From JAGXTF01 sp044224315 (lineage in GTDB: Bacteria; Bacteroidota; Bacteroidia; NS11-12g; UBA955): a stretch of 64,000 nucleotides of DNA. The stretch spans positions 372,001 to 436,000 of the forward strand of contig JBGAKR010000001.1 of the NCBI GenBank assembly GCA_044224315.1. Reading direction: 5' to 3'. The notes beneath the pieces are model-generated. The model was not told the origin of the DNA. It saw only the letters and a program-made list of their open reading frames with translations, and did not search any database. Below are positions 26,629-36,733 of the stretch, piece after piece (positions within the stretch are counted from its first letter, which is position 1; the number at the start of each line of letters is the position of its first letter). Made by a program: the position numbers and the translations under genes.

Positions 26629-27312
26629 TTATTCTTTGATTCTAAAAATATACCCCTTGCCGTGCAGATTTACTATTTCGATATTTGAATCCGGCTCAAA
26701 ATATTTGCGCAATTTATTGATATAAACATCCATACTGCGGGCGGTGAAATAATTATTTTCTTCCCATATTTTTAGCAAAGCCATTTCCCGATTCATTACC
26801 TCGTTTTTGTGCTGGGCCAATAACTCAAGCAAAGCTGCACACTTAGGACTAAGGCGGGTACTTCCGTGTGGGCCTGTCAACTCGCGAGTATCGGGATGGA
26901 AAATAAATTTACCCAAAACATATTCTTTTTTGCGGGTATTTGTTCCAGTTTGATGGCTAAGCATGGCCCTAATCTTATATAGCAATATTTCAGTATCTAC
27001 CGGTTTTTGCAGATAATCTGCTGCCCCTGCCCTATAGCCTTCCAATATATCCTCACGCTGGTGTTTGGCGGTTAAAAATATCAAGGGAATTTGAATGCCC
27101 ATTTTTTTAATATTTTGCGACATAGAGTATCCATCCATTTCGGGCATCATTACATCGGCAATACACAGTCCGAAAGCCTGGTTTTTAAGCAATTCCAATC
27201 CTTTTTTTCCATCATTGGCCCACTCTACATCCATTGCATGCATGCGCAAAAAATCGGCCAGTACGGGTCCGAAATTAGGGTCATCTTCTACCAGTAAAAT
27301 ACGTTCAGACAT
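26629..27312 (-). CDS. OmpR-family response regulator
   Basis: The receiver domain has LLVEDDPNF (acidic pocket), Asp in CIADVMMPEMDG, Thr in FLTAKH and Lys in YLQKPVD. The C-terminal winged helix is about residues 125-227 (RELTGPHGSTRLSPKCAALLELLAQ...ARSMDVYINKLRKYF). All residues for phosphorylation are present. Its start overlaps the end of the kinase gene by eight bases, so the two form a standard pair. Confidence 0.93.
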   Translation of the reverse strand: MSERILLVEDDPNFGPVLADFLRMHAMDVEWANDGKKGLELLKNQAFGLCIADVMMPEMDGYSMSQNIKKMGIQIPLIFLTAKHQREDILEGYRAGAADYLQKPVDTEILLYKIRAMLSHQTGTNTRKKEYVLGKFIFHPDTRELTGPHGSTRLSPKCAALLELLAQHKNEVMNREMALLKIWEENNYFTARSMDVYINKLRKYFEPDSNIEIVNLHGKGYIFRIKE

Positions 27313-28741
27313 GGTTGCTTTCAGGTAAATAAATTTCGAAAATACTACCCTGGGGTGTATTGTTTTTTACGGCAATGCCGCCCCCCATTTGTTCTAAAAT
27401 ATTTTTGCAATATGCCAATCCCAAACCTGTGCCCCGTGTGCTTTGAAGGTTACCTTCGGCCACACGGTAAAAGGGCTCGAAAATATGGGCCACTGCCTCG
27501 GTTGGTATTCCCATTCCGTTGTCAGCAAACTGAACCACATAGTTTTGCGCATGTTTTTGTATGGTAATTTGCAAATAGGAATCTACATTTTTATTACGAT
27601 AATTCAGAGCATTTTCGCAAATATTTCTGCACACATTTTCGAGGTGAAATAAATCTGCCATTACTGTGGGTGAACCCTCAAAAGGATAGAAACTACAATG
27701 AAACCCCGCCTGTTTAAAACCAAAATCCATTTGCTGTAATATTTCTGGTATAAATGCATTCAAATCAACCGGATTTAATTTTAATGGCAAATCTCCCTTC
27801 TCTATCCGTGCCATTTCTAACATGCGATTTACATGCTGCTCCATGCGTGCTGTTTCGTTGCGCACAATGCCAATATAATGCTCAAGCCCTTTGTTATCCG
27901 GATTTTGTAATTGCATAGTTTGGGCACATAAATCAATAGTAGCAATGGGGGTTTTAAACTCGTGCGACATGTTGGTAAGGAAATCGCTTTTTAATTGCAT
28001 GGTTTTTTGGAGTTTTAGAGATTGTTTATAAATCAAATAAATACCGGCACCAATAAAAAAAAGCACCAGGGCTGAAATAAATATAGAACCCGAAAGTTGT
28101 TTCAGAATAAACTGACGTCGATTAGGCGCTTGGACATACAGGGTAGCCGGCTTCCAAAGAAGGTTGTTTTTAAAAAGGCTTCGTTGCTCGGCAGTGGATT
28201 TGGATGCGGAATCAAATCCCGGAGATTTGATGGATAGTTTTAGATTCTCGTCGTAAATGCCATATTCTACCGGAAATTCCACACCTGCGCTTTTCAGGTT
28301 TTTTTGAATTAAAAATTTAAACGATTGGGCTTCTATGCGGCTGCTCAATGAAACAGGTTCACGACTTAAATCTGAGATTACCTTATCAACCATGGCCTTC
28401 ATGTCTGGATTGGCTGAATCGGCGCCAAAACGCCAGATTTCCTGTTTATGGGTAATGGTTTTAATATCGGGTGAAAAGCTGCTATCCTCATACACAAAAT
28501 ATTCGCGGTGCTGCAAAGTATCCTTTTGGTAACGACCAGTTATAATGAGATTGTTTTCCAAACCACCCTGTATTTTCTGATTGGACAATTGCTGAATCGT
28601 ATTTTCCAGGGCAATGGATAGATTCATATCGGCCAATTGGTTGAGGGTATTGTACGAATTTAAAATCCACTGCACCTGCATACCCGCAGACACCAGCAAG
28701 GCCAGCGAAACCCCTAAAATCAGGATCAGCGATTTTTTCAT
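27305..28741 (-). CDS. Membrane sensor histidine kinase
   Basis: Two transmembrane segments (about 4-22 and 215-240) flank a periplasmic sensor region. HisKA follows with FLTNMSHEFKTPIATI (phosphorylated His). The ATPase domain has the N-box ENALNYRN, the G1 box FADNGMGI and the G2 box GTGLGLAYCKNI. The ATG at 28741 is preferred to the TTG at 28753 because it lies ten bases from a good -7 element. The signal sensed is unknown. The divergent secreted protein gene next to it could be part of the regulon. Confidence 0.9.
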   Translation of the reverse strand: MKKSLILILGVSLALLVSAGMQVQWILNSYNTLNQLADMNLSIALENTIQQLSNQKIQGGLENNLIITGRYQKDTLQHREYFVYEDSSFSPDIKTITHKQEIWRFGADSANPDMKAMVDKVISDLSREPVSLSSRIEAQSFKFLIQKNLKSAGVEFPVEYGIYDENLKLSIKSPGFDSASKSTAEQRSLFKNNLLWKPATLYVQAPNRRQFILKQLSGSIFISALVLFFIGAGIYLIYKQSLKLQKTMQLKSDFLTNMSHEFKTPIATIDLCAQTMQLQNPDNKGLEHYIGIVRNETARMEQHVNRMLEMARIEKGDLPLKLNPVDLNAFIPEILQQMDFGFKQAGFHCSFYPFEGSPTVMADLFHLENVCRNICENALNYRNKNVDSYLQITIQKHAQNYVVQFADNGMGIPTEAVAHIFEPFYRVAEGNLQSTRGTGLGLAYCKNILEQMGGGIAVKNNTPQGSIFEIYLPESNHV

Positions 28742-28750
28742 ACCCGGAAA

Positions 28751-28779
28751 CAAATTTACAATTTAATTTTTGCCCCAAA
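28751..28779 (-). promoter_or_regulatory. Promoter of the histidine kinase operon
   Basis: On the minus strand TAAATTTG (complement of 28751-28758) is preceded by TTTG (complement of 28776-28779) at a spacing of 17. This is a close match to the Bacteroidota -33/-7 pattern. Confidence 0.65.
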
Positions 28780-28872
28780 TATTTTTAACTTTTCATTAAC
28801 AGTTTTTAACCTGGCATTGGCTATTTCGCGTGCAAACAGCTGGTTACTTTGCATCCATTAATATTCACAAAC

Positions 28873-29659
28873 ATGAAACTGCACATTATTCCCACGCTTA
28901 TTGCGCTTACTTCTCTGTTTCAACTGAATGCGCAAACCCCGGAAATGAAAAAAACCGAAAAATTTACCATCAAAATCCGCAAAGAAGTAAATGGCAAAAC
29001 CACCCTGGTAGATACCACATTTACATCCAATGCAGATTTGGACAAATACTTAAAATCCATGTCGATAGATTTTATGGACAACCCACAAAGCAAAACTGCC
29101 ATGACGCTAAAAAATACCGAAATTAAATCCATGGACTTTTTGCTAAATGATAGTTTTTTGGCCCAAAACATTGCCGACTCTAACATATACATTATGAATG
29201 ACGGGGTAGATACCCTGCGAATCGGCACTACCACTTTTATTCGCAAACACGGACCAAAAAATTCCGGCGAGCCCATTATTTTCAATAGCAACGACCAAAC
29301 TATGTACATCTATGATGATAGTTTTCCGGAGAAGTGTAGATGTGCTAGACCTGGATCAAAAAGACAAGGCTGTGTTATTCCCCGATAAACAACCTAAAAA
29401 ACTGGAGCTAAATGATTTTACAGTAGCGCCGAATCCCAGCGATAAGAAAGCAGTAATCAGCTTTACAGGTAAAGAAAACACAGCTTTACTAAAGGTGTTT
29501 GACCAAACAGGAAAATTAATTACTGAAGAAAATATCCAGGCAGAAAACCAGCATTTTACCCATACCATGGATGTAAATAACTTGCCGGCTGGCACCTATT
29601 ATATACAGGTAATTCAGGGTAAAAATACCTTCTCAAAAAAACTATTAATCACCCGTTAA
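28873..29659 (+). pseudogene. Secreted T9SS-tailed protein broken by a frameshift
   Basis: The first frame starts at ATG 28873 with a signal peptide (MKLHIIPTLIALTSLFQLNAQ) and runs to about 29334 (IYDDSFPEK), after which it degenerates to a stop at 29388. The next frame continues naturally from 29336 (VDVLDLDQKDKAVLFPDKQ) into a complete T9SS type A domain (VAPNPSDKKAVISF...LPAGTYYIQV...KKLLITR) ending at 29659. Removing one base near 29335 gives one continuous protein of about 262 residues. It is either a true recent mutation or a sequencing error. The family of the central part is not recognised. Confidence 0.8.
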
Positions 29660-29694
29660 TACTTCATAATCTGAGCAATGCTTTCTCTAAAAAG

Positions 29695-29730
29695 GAAGCT
29701 AAAAAGGGCTGGTTTTTACCAGCCTTTTTT
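29695..29730. terminator. Bidirectional terminator between convergent genes
   Basis: AAAAAG-GGCTGG pairs with CCAGCC-TTTTTT around a short T-rich loop (29701-29730). The A-run on one side and the T-run on the other allow it to end transcripts from both directions. Its right end overlaps the stop codon of the minus-strand PKD gene. Confidence 0.85.
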
Positions 29731-32700
29731 TATCGGATAAGATTGATACTTCCGTTGAGGGTTTTTAATTTTTTATCGCAATAATCACGGTAAGAAAACT
29801 GGTAGAAATAAGTGCCCGTCGGTAGTTCAGCGCCCGTATTATCAACCTTTCCATTCCATGCATAATAAGGATTTTCGCTGTAAAAAATACGTTCGCCCCA
29901 GCGGTTAAATATTTTTAATTCAAAACTCTCATATCCATAAACCGGCACTTTGTAAGTATCATTATATCCATCGATACTGCCGGGCGTAAACACATTGGCC
30001 AGGTAGATGCCATTATGTAAAACAATATCTCTGCAGCTTTTTAAATTGCAATAGTTGCCTTTATCAAAATACAAACAAATGGTTTTTAGGCCCGTATCCT
30101 GCCCGAAATCATGCTGCAAATCTTTGCTTCGGGCCAGAAATATTTGTGTGGTATCGGGCTTGTTTTGCAGGGTCCAGCGATAATCGTTTCCATCGGGGCC
30201 CTGGGTGTTTTCAAAATAAATTACCGGCGGCCTGGATTTATCACAATCCTGCTGAAAATCCGGAACAAAATCTAGCACTGTAATGCGTTTTTCTGCGGCA
30301 TTTACGCATCTGGTTCCCGGGGGTTTATCCGCCCTTAATTGAATTATATAATTACCCCCCTTTTTGTATTTATATGTAAAATTTTCATAGGGTTTGGTAA
30401 ACGTATCTTTATTCCCCATATCCCATTTATACAGGGTAGAATAGGTGGTATCGGATAGATTTAATACCGGAAAAGAATCGTTTTTGCAGATGGTATCTGG
30501 AATATCAAAAGCCGAAAAATAGCCCGGATAAACTGTGATCCGCAGTTGATTTTGACCGGGAGATGGATAACGGATGGAGCAGTAATATGTGCTGCCGGTA
30601 ATATCATTTTTAAAACTATCTCCACCGGTAATATGGGCAAAATATACCCCTGGTTTTTTATAGGTGAAATTCACATTGGTATCTTTGGTGGTGCTGTAAA
30701 AAGTATTATTCGGATCGCCAAATTCCCAAATAAAATTGCCTGTATTTTTACTCAAATTTCCAAAATCTACACGCAGCGGTGCGCAACCCATGGAGTCGAA
30801 CAATATTTTGGCGGCAACCTCCGGACCGCGCACTTTAAAGGTGCGGTAGCTTGTATCTTTGCAACCTCTTTTGGTTGTTACAATCAGCTGGGCTGTAAAA
30901 GTGCCGCCAACCGGATAAATATGGGCCGGATTTTTCATATTTACCGGAGCACTTCCATCACCAAAATTCCAGGTCCATTTTACAATTTCGCCATTTACTG
31001 TGTCGCCTACAACATGGGAAGAATCGAAATACTGCCTGATTTCGCTGCAATAAATTGTGGGTTGAGTCTTAATTCCGGCTACGGCTTTAGACATTACTAC
31101 CAACTTGTTGTATTCGGTAACACAACCCGAGGTGCTAACGGCGCGCAGTTTAACAGTATAGTTTCCAAACTTTTTAAATGTATGGCATTTGCTAAAACCA
31201 CTGTCCTTGGTTCCATCGCCAAAATCCCAGTATATTTTCCCTAATTTACTGGTGCTGGTCCATTTGTTTTTTCCATCGTAATCCTGCACCGTATCGCGGA
31301 AACAAATTTTATCGGTACACGAAAAAAGAGCTGCAAACCGGGTGTAATAACCAAAGTTTATAGGCACTGCAAATTTGGCTGTGCAGCCCGATTTGGGTGT
31401 TAATACCACTTCAATTATATAATCCCTCGCTACTTTATAGGTGTGGGTAAGAACGGGTAATTTTGCAACCGTATCGGTATAATTACCATAATTAATTAGC
31501 ATATCGCCCCAGTCTACCGACATTTGCATGGGTTGATACCATACCGAATCTTCAAACTTAATTTCAGCTTTACTGGGATTACAATTTCCCAATTTTTTTA
31601 CCGTGAATTTTGCATTGGGTTTATACATTACAAAAACACCGTTTTTAAACGTATCAGCAACCCAGCCGCGTCCAGGTCTGATATAGTCAATTACCAGTTT
31701 CCCCTTTCGTTCAGTCCACACCGTATCGGGGTCGTAATAGCGCAAAAATATGGGGCTTTTGTAACCGGGTGTATTGTATTTATATCCTTTTAATGTACCC
31801 TGAAACGAAAGCGTATCTACCTTGCCTTTGGTATCGGTTATTATATAATTTTTTAATTTAATTTTTTTCAATAATAAATCCGAAATATTAAAGCTGGCAA
31901 ATTCGTCCATGCATATTTGTTTTTTAACTATAAACGGATTACAGAATTCAGTTCGGGCCATTTGCATGACGGTATCCGCTTCACATAATGTTGTTGAATC
32001 GAATAAAGTTAAACGCACATAAAAACACTCTGCTTTTCCAAAGTAATGCCAGGCAATTGTATCTTTAGAATAATTGCAATTGGTAAGCGGAAACTGATTC
32101 TTTTTAGCCCAGGTGGTGCAGGCAGTGGCATATCGATCGTTAAAACTCCAAAGTCTGCGTATGCGGCTGCCGGGGACGTTCTTACTTAAATCCTGCACCC
32201 AAAGTGTATCAATTACTTTGGCCCTGAATTCATTTTTAATTATGGCTTTGATATTAAAAATCGAAACAAAAAACGAATCGGTATACGTCATTGGACATGG
32301 AACATTGGTTGAGATTTTTACATAATTCCAGCCCACTTTGGCATTAAAAATGGTTATAAAACTAGCTTTGCCCAGTTTATTTCCGTTCATTTCCCAATCT
32401 ACCGGTGTACCTGCATTAAAACTAATACCTGCATTTACCTGACTGGTGCAAATTTTACGCATTGCTACGCCAAAACTGATTCCCGAATCGGCAGACCGCA
32501 CCTTGGTTCGCACGGTATCTTTACAACCATATTCATTGGTTACAATGCCATTGAAAAAGGCAATATCTCCCCGGCGAATTTTTTTACAAAATTTAGTACC
32601 GGTTCCTAATACTGCATTGGAAGGGTCAACTTTCCATTGATAATTAAACGACTTTCCATGCGTGGCGCTGGCAGTAAAACAATAGCGGGTTGAATCACAA

Positions 32701-33308
32701 CTGTAAACACTGTCGTGGGTGGCTGTAATAATCGGTGAGGGTACAATGTGTACTTTATATTTAAAGGTTTTGTCTTTACAACCTGCGCTATCGGCCAATT
32801 CATAGGTTTGCTCAAATACACCGGTATCGGCATAATGGTGACACCAGCTATTTCCCAAAGGGGCCTTTACCTTTGTAATGCCTCCATCGCCCCAAAGTAT
32901 GCTGAGCGAGTATAAACCCTCGGAGGCCTTTTGCATTAGGTTTTTCATGCAAATAAGATTGGATTTGCTGCATGAATCTGAAGGCATGATTAAGGAGGCC
33001 CGTGCGCGCGGATTTGGCAATATTTCTATTGTATGGGTATCGCTGCATACTCCGCCACCATTGAGTGTAAGAGAGCAGGTAACAAGCACTTTGCCGCTTG
33101 AGGTAAAAATTTGGGTAGGCCCTGAATTACTGCTATTCCCGTAAGTACCAAAATTCCATGCATAGCTGCTAATTGTGCCGCTAGCATTGATACTAAAACT
33201 AACCAAATCGCCTACACAGGCTTTACGGGGTGCAGATATAAAACATTGCCCGGAAAGCGCCGTCCACAACGAGGAAAATAATAAAATTGTAAGTATCCTT
33301 AAACGCAT
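29730..33308 (-). CDS. Large PKD-domain surface protein with T9SS type B sorting domain
   Basis: 1192 residues from the ATG at 33308, with signal peptide MRLRILTILLFSSLWTALSGQ. Repeated PKD-type domains are recognised by YAWNFGTYGNSS, IYWDFGDGTKDSG, WTWNFGDGSAPVN, FIWEFGDPNNT and YKWDMGNKDTF. The end (IYLANVFTPGSIDGYNDTYKV, IFNRWGERIFYSE, AWNGKVDNTGAELPTGTYFYQFSY) is the gliding-associated type B C-terminal domain. It is a likely adhesin or surface scaffold carried by T9SS. An in-frame start seven codons upstream is less likely because it spoils the signal peptide. Confidence 0.88.
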   Translation of the reverse strand: MRLRILTILLFSSLWTALSGQCFISAPRKACVGDLVSFSINASGTISSYAWNFGTYGNSSNSGPTQIFTSSGKVLVTCSLTLNGGGVCSDTHTIEILPNPRARASLIMPSDSCSKSNLICMKNLMQKASEGLYSLSILWGDGGITKVKAPLGNSWCHHYADTGVFEQTYELADSAGCKDKTFKYKVHIVPSPIITATHDSVYSCDSTRYCFTASATHGKSFNYQWKVDPSNAVLGTGTKFCKKIRRGDIAFFNGIVTNEYGCKDTVRTKVRSADSGISFGVAMRKICTSQVNAGISFNAGTPVDWEMNGNKLGKASFITIFNAKVGWNYVKISTNVPCPMTYTDSFFVSIFNIKAIIKNEFRAKVIDTLWVQDLSKNVPGSRIRRLWSFNDRYATACTTWAKKNQFPLTNCNYSKDTIAWHYFGKAECFYVRLTLFDSTTLCEADTVMQMARTEFCNPFIVKKQICMDEFASFNISDLLLKKIKLKNYIITDTKGKVDTLSFQGTLKGYKYNTPGYKSPIFLRYYDPDTVWTERKGKLVIDYIRPGRGWVADTFKNGVFVMYKPNAKFTVKKLGNCNPSKAEIKFEDSVWYQPMQMSVDWGDMLINYGNYTDTVAKLPVLTHTYKVARDYIIEVVLTPKSGCTAKFAVPINFGYYTRFAALFSCTDKICFRDTVQDYDGKNKWTSTSKLGKIYWDFGDGTKDSGFSKCHTFKKFGNYTVKLRAVSTSGCVTEYNKLVVMSKAVAGIKTQPTIYCSEIRQYFDSSHVVGDTVNGEIVKWTWNFGDGSAPVNMKNPAHIYPVGGTFTAQLIVTTKRGCKDTSYRTFKVRGPEVAAKILFDSMGCAPLRVDFGNLSKNTGNFIWEFGDPNNTFYSTTKDTNVNFTYKKPGVYFAHITGGDSFKNDITGSTYYCSIRYPSPGQNQLRITVYPGYFSAFDIPDTICKNDSFPVLNLSDTTYSTLYKWDMGNKDTFTKPYENFTYKYKKGGNYIIQLRADKPPGTRCVNAAEKRITVLDFVPDFQQDCDKSRPPVIYFENTQGPDGNDYRWTLQNKPDTTQIFLARSKDLQHDFGQDTGLKTICLYFDKGNYCNLKSCRDIVLHNGIYLANVFTPGSIDGYNDTYKVPVYGYESFELKIFNRWGERIFYSENPYYAWNGKVDNTGAELPTGTYFYQFSYRDYCDKKLKTLNGSINLIR

Positions 33309-33415
33309 TCCTATAATTATAGACGCCAATCCAAGCCAAACGTTGCCAGAATTGGTGTACTTATATTCTCACACAATTATAACAGAACGCGGTTCAATAC
33401 CCAAGGATGGCTCAA

Positions 33416-34141
33416 TTAAAAATTAGGCTTCATGCTGTATTTCTCGTAAAACTCAAGAATTACATCCACCGCTTCATCGGCAGTATCTACCAACTTAAAC
33501 AAAAACATATCCTCTTTGCTTATATACTCTTCGGTTTTAAGTAGCGATTCGGTAATCCAGTCGAGCAATGGAGTCCAGAATTTACGGTCTACCAATACAA
33601 TGGGATACTTGGCCCTTTTATCGGTTTGCACCAGGGTGAGGGCTTCAAAAAACTCGTCGAGGGTGCCAAATCCGCCGGGCAGCACAACAAATCCCTGGGC
33701 ATATTTCATAAACATCACCTTACGCACAAAAAAATAGTCGAAATTCAACGACTTATCGTTGTGCTGGTAGGGATTTGGGGTTTGTTCAAAAGGTAGGTTG
33801 ATGTTAAGTCCTACGGATGCCGAACCGCTCTCTTTGGCTCCTTTATTCGCGGCTTCCATAATTCCAGGGCCACCTCCGGTGATTATGCCCAAACCCGATT
33901 TGCCCAGCTTGTAGGCAATGTCTTCGGCTAGTTTATAATGTGGGTTGGTGGGCTTAGTGCGGGCTGAGCCAAAAATACTTACACATGGACCAATCCGGGC
34001 CAGATTCTGGTACCCATCCACAAATTCGGCCATTATTTTAAAAATGCTCCAGCTCATGGTGCTGGCTACTTCTGGCCAGTCTTTATTGGCAAATGCTTTC
34101 TTAATCCTGATTTCGTCCTGGGGTGTTAATTCCTTCGTCAT
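33416..34141 (-). CDS. LOG-family (TIGR00730) nucleotide 5'-monophosphate phosphoribohydrolase-like protein
   Basis: 241 residues with a Rossmann-like lysine-decarboxylase-like fold. The motif PGGFGTLDEFFEALT is the family's PGGxGTxxE, and SIFGSARTKPTNPHY plus GIITGGGPGIMEAANKGA form the phosphate-binding loops. Characterised relatives cleave cytokinin riboside monophosphates or other nucleoside monophosphates. The older label lysine decarboxylase is not correct. Last gene of the mutY-to-LOG minus-strand run. Confidence 0.88.
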   Translation of the reverse strand: MTKELTPQDEIRIKKAFANKDWPEVASTMSWSIFKIMAEFVDGYQNLARIGPCVSIFGSARTKPTNPHYKLAEDIAYKLGKSGLGIITGGGPGIMEAANKGAKESGSASVGLNINLPFEQTPNPYQHNDKSLNFDYFFVRKVMFMKYAQGFVVLPGGFGTLDEFFEALTLVQTDKRAKYPIVLVDRKFWTPLLDWITESLLKTEEYISKEDMFLFKLVDTADEAVDVILEFYEKYSMKPNF

Positions 34142-34220
34142 AATTATCTTATATTACTGGTTTGTTTTACAAAACAGGCAATGCCTTTGCTTCAGGCACT
34201 TCCTATCAATTCATTACAGA

Positions 34221-36119
34221 TTAGAGGCTGGTTACCCTCATTTCAATGCGGCGATTGCGCGCCCTACCCTGCTCAGTGGCATTGTCGGCATCGGGTTGGG
34301 GCCTTGTAGCTCCATAACCTTTTGCAGTTACACGCTTGGCATTAATTCCCTTGGAAATCAGGTATTGCATTACCGATTTGGCGCGGTTTTCACTCAAAAC
34401 CTGGTTGTGATCGGCACTGCCCGTATTGTCGGTATGACCTTCAATGGCTATAGTCATGGCCGGATTGGCACGCAACAAGGCCAATACCTTATCCAGCTCG
34501 GCATAACTCTCTGATTTTAAATCGTATTTATCTACGTCAAAAAAGATGTTGTTGAGCACAATGGTTTTATCGCTTTTAATGGCTTTAAGCATAGCTGTAA
34601 CCACAAATGGGGAATCGATGCTACCGGCAGTGGGCTGAAAATTGGCAGAATAAAACAGGTAGCCCTTGCGGTATACATTCAATCCGTAATTGCCCCCTGG
34701 CTCCAGGGTGGTAAAAAAGCTGAACGATGAATCGCTAAGCACTACGGTATTGGTTTTTAAATCGGTAACCACAATGCGGGCGGTAAGGTCTTCTTTTAAT
34801 TCCTCATCAATAACTTTACCCAACACATAGCTAATGGGGCCCGGGCGTTTATCAGGTGCCAGGTCGAAACTGTAAATATCTACCCCTCCAAATCCGCCTG
34901 GGCGGTTAGAGCTGAAGTAAGCTTTCTCTCCTTTATATTCTACATACAATCCGCGCTCATCGGCATCGGTATTAATGCCTTTGCCCAGATTTACCGGGGT
35001 TTGCCATTCCCCATCTGCCCCTTTGCGGGTTAAGAACAAATCGTGCCCACCCAAACCCGGATGCCCGTTGCTGGAAAAATACAGGGTGCGGCCATCGTAG
35101 TGCAGGAATGGGGCTTCTTCATCATCGGCGGTGTTTATGGTTTTACCCAGATTTTCGGGCGTTGTCCATTTGCCATTGGCAAAATGCGAAATGTATAGGT
35201 CTTTGCCACCATAGCCCCCATCGCGTGCGCTGGAGAAAATGATGGATTTGCCATCTGCGCTAATGGCAGGGGTAGCATCCCATTGGGTAGAATTAATTTC
35301 TTTGCCCATATTCATGCGCTTGCCCCATTGCCCGGTGCTGGGCGTGTAGTAGCTGTAAAACAAATCGCAACTGCCAAATCCGTCCTGGTTGCATACTGTA
35401 AAGAATATAAAACGCCCGTCGGGGGTAACCGATGATGTGCCCTCATTGTCGGGGGTATTGATTTTGCCTGGCAGGGGTTGGGCCAAACTCCATCCTGTAT
35501 CGGTGCGGAGGCTAATGTAAAAATCTTCCTGGTCGGTCATCAATCGGGTAACGATGAAATATTTCCCATCAATGGTCATTCCAGGCCAGTATTCCCAGTT
35601 GGCCGAGTTTATACCCGGGCCCATGTTTTTAATATTGAGCACAGCAGCGCGGGCGGCTTCCTCTTTGGCAAACTTGCATGATTCGCCCAGTTTTTCGGCA
35701 TCTTTTTGCAACTTGGCGCTGGCACCATCCTTTTTCTTATCGAATTTAGGATCCTTGGTTATGGCATGAAATTTTGCCAGTAAACCCATGGCTTGGTCAT
35801 ACTCTTCCAACTCGTACAAATACTTGGCATAATAATAATAAGTATTCTGGTACAAAGGATCGGCTTTAATGGCCATGCGATAACACTTGCAGGCATTGGT
35901 GCTATCGTGGTTTTTCTCATAGATATAAGCTTTCAGCGACCATGCATCGGCATAGTTGGGGTCAATTTTAATGGCTTTGTTCAGGCAGGCCAGGGCTTTA
36001 TCCTTATTTCCTTTTTCAAGTTCAACATTGGCCTGGTCGAATTGCTTAAGGGCTTTTGTATTCTGTGCACAGGCAGTCAGGCTAAAAAGCGAAAAAAGTA
36101 CGATTGTGAGTATTCTCAT
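34221..36119 (-). CDS. TPR - WD40-like (PD40) - OmpA family lipoprotein
   Basis: 632 residues. The start MRILTIVLFSLFSLTACAQ is a lipoprotein signal (LTAC, Cys17). TPR repeats span about 25-130 (IDPNYADAWSLKAYIYEK, ADPLYQNTYYYYAKYLYEL). A PD40 propeller follows, with SVTPDGRFIFFTV, AISADGKSIIFSS, FLHYDGRTLYFSS and YVEYKGEKAYFSS. A carboxypeptidase-regulatory-like linker leads to the OmpA domain (IALEGHTDNTGSADHNQVLSENRAKSV). The OmpA part binds peptidoglycan. The layout resembles PorE, a periplasmic T9SS component, but PorE identity is only inferred. Next to gldD and gldE. Confidence 0.85.
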   Translation of the reverse strand: MRILTIVLFSLFSLTACAQNTKALKQFDQANVELEKGNKDKALACLNKAIKIDPNYADAWSLKAYIYEKNHDSTNACKCYRMAIKADPLYQNTYYYYAKYLYELEEYDQAMGLLAKFHAITKDPKFDKKKDGASAKLQKDAEKLGESCKFAKEEAARAAVLNIKNMGPGINSANWEYWPGMTIDGKYFIVTRLMTDQEDFYISLRTDTGWSLAQPLPGKINTPDNEGTSSVTPDGRFIFFTVCNQDGFGSCDLFYSYYTPSTGQWGKRMNMGKEINSTQWDATPAISADGKSIIFSSARDGGYGGKDLYISHFANGKWTTPENLGKTINTADDEEAPFLHYDGRTLYFSSNGHPGLGGHDLFLTRKGADGEWQTPVNLGKGINTDADERGLYVEYKGEKAYFSSNRPGGFGGVDIYSFDLAPDKRPGPISYVLGKVIDEELKEDLTARIVVTDLKTNTVVLSDSSFSFFTTLEPGGNYGLNVYRKGYLFYSANFQPTAGSIDSPFVVTAMLKAIKSDKTIVLNNIFFDVDKYDLKSESYAELDKVLALLRANPAMTIAIEGHTDNTGSADHNQVLSENRAKSVMQYLISKGINAKRVTAKGYGATRPQPDADNATEQGRARNRRIEMRVTSL

Positions 36120-36148
36120 CAGTTATGCAGTCTCTAATATTATACCAA

Positions 36149-36733
36149 TTATTTCCATTTAAAAGTTTGGATGAGGTGTTCCACATCCTGCCTTATAAAT
36201 TCATATACCGGAGCAATGCTGTCCTGCTCGGTTTGGCGATTGAAATACAGGGCCCCTCTGAAAAAATTATGGGCACTGTCGGTAAGATAAAAATTCAGAT
36301 TGGTGGCGGTATTGCCTTCTATCTTAAACATTACCCCGCTTACATTTTTTTGGTTGCTGCTGATTGTTTGTTCCAAAATATCATCGGCCCGCTGAATATG
36401 TTTATTTACCAATTTGCGGGTGTCATATACCAGCGAATCGAAAAATGCCCAATTTGAAAAGTTGTAATGGGTAATGTGCAGGGTAGCGTTGAAAGGTTTA
36501 AAGTTAAGATTATACCAGGTAGCTTCGGTGGTAAGATTGCTATTGGTATCCTTTTCCATTTTGGCATAAATTGGAATTTCAAAAGCATAGGGTAATTTCA
36601 GACTATCGAAATACCGGTACTCCCTTTTGGGAAATTCCATACGCGGATAACCGTGGGGCTTGGGTACATAATCATTACTACCCGCACACCCCACTATCAG
36701 CAAGGCAACTACAGGCAGTATTTTATTCATCAT
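36149..36733 (-). CDS. gldD: Gliding motility lipoprotein GldD
   Basis: 194 residues with a lipoprotein signal MMNKILPVVALLIVGCAG. The family hallmark Y.PKP.GY.R...P is seen as YVPKPHGYPRMEFPKREY, followed by LPYAFEIPIYA and the NLNFKPFNATLHITHYNF block. GldD is needed for gliding and T9SS-linked functions in Flavobacterium; its mechanism is unclear. The gene overlaps gldE by 11 bases, the usual arrangement. Confidence 0.93.
   Translation of the reverse strand: MMNKILPVVALLIVGCAGSNDYVPKPHGYPRMEFPKREYRYFDSLKLPYAFEIPIYAKMEKDTNSNLTTEATWYNLNFKPFNATLHITHYNFSNWAFFDSLVYDTRKLVNKHIQRADDILEQTISSNQKNVSGVMFKIEGNTATNLNFYLTDSAHNFFRGALYFNRQTEQDSIAPVYEFIRQDVEHLIQTFKWK

Noticed and set aside
29301..29308. 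Third ATGTACAT operator
   Set aside because: It lies inside a coding region without a promoter around it and lacks the TTGAAA extension.
30546..31244. 232-codon plus-strand frame inside the PKD protein gene
   Set aside because: Shadow of a gene with clear PKD and T9SS domains on the minus strand.
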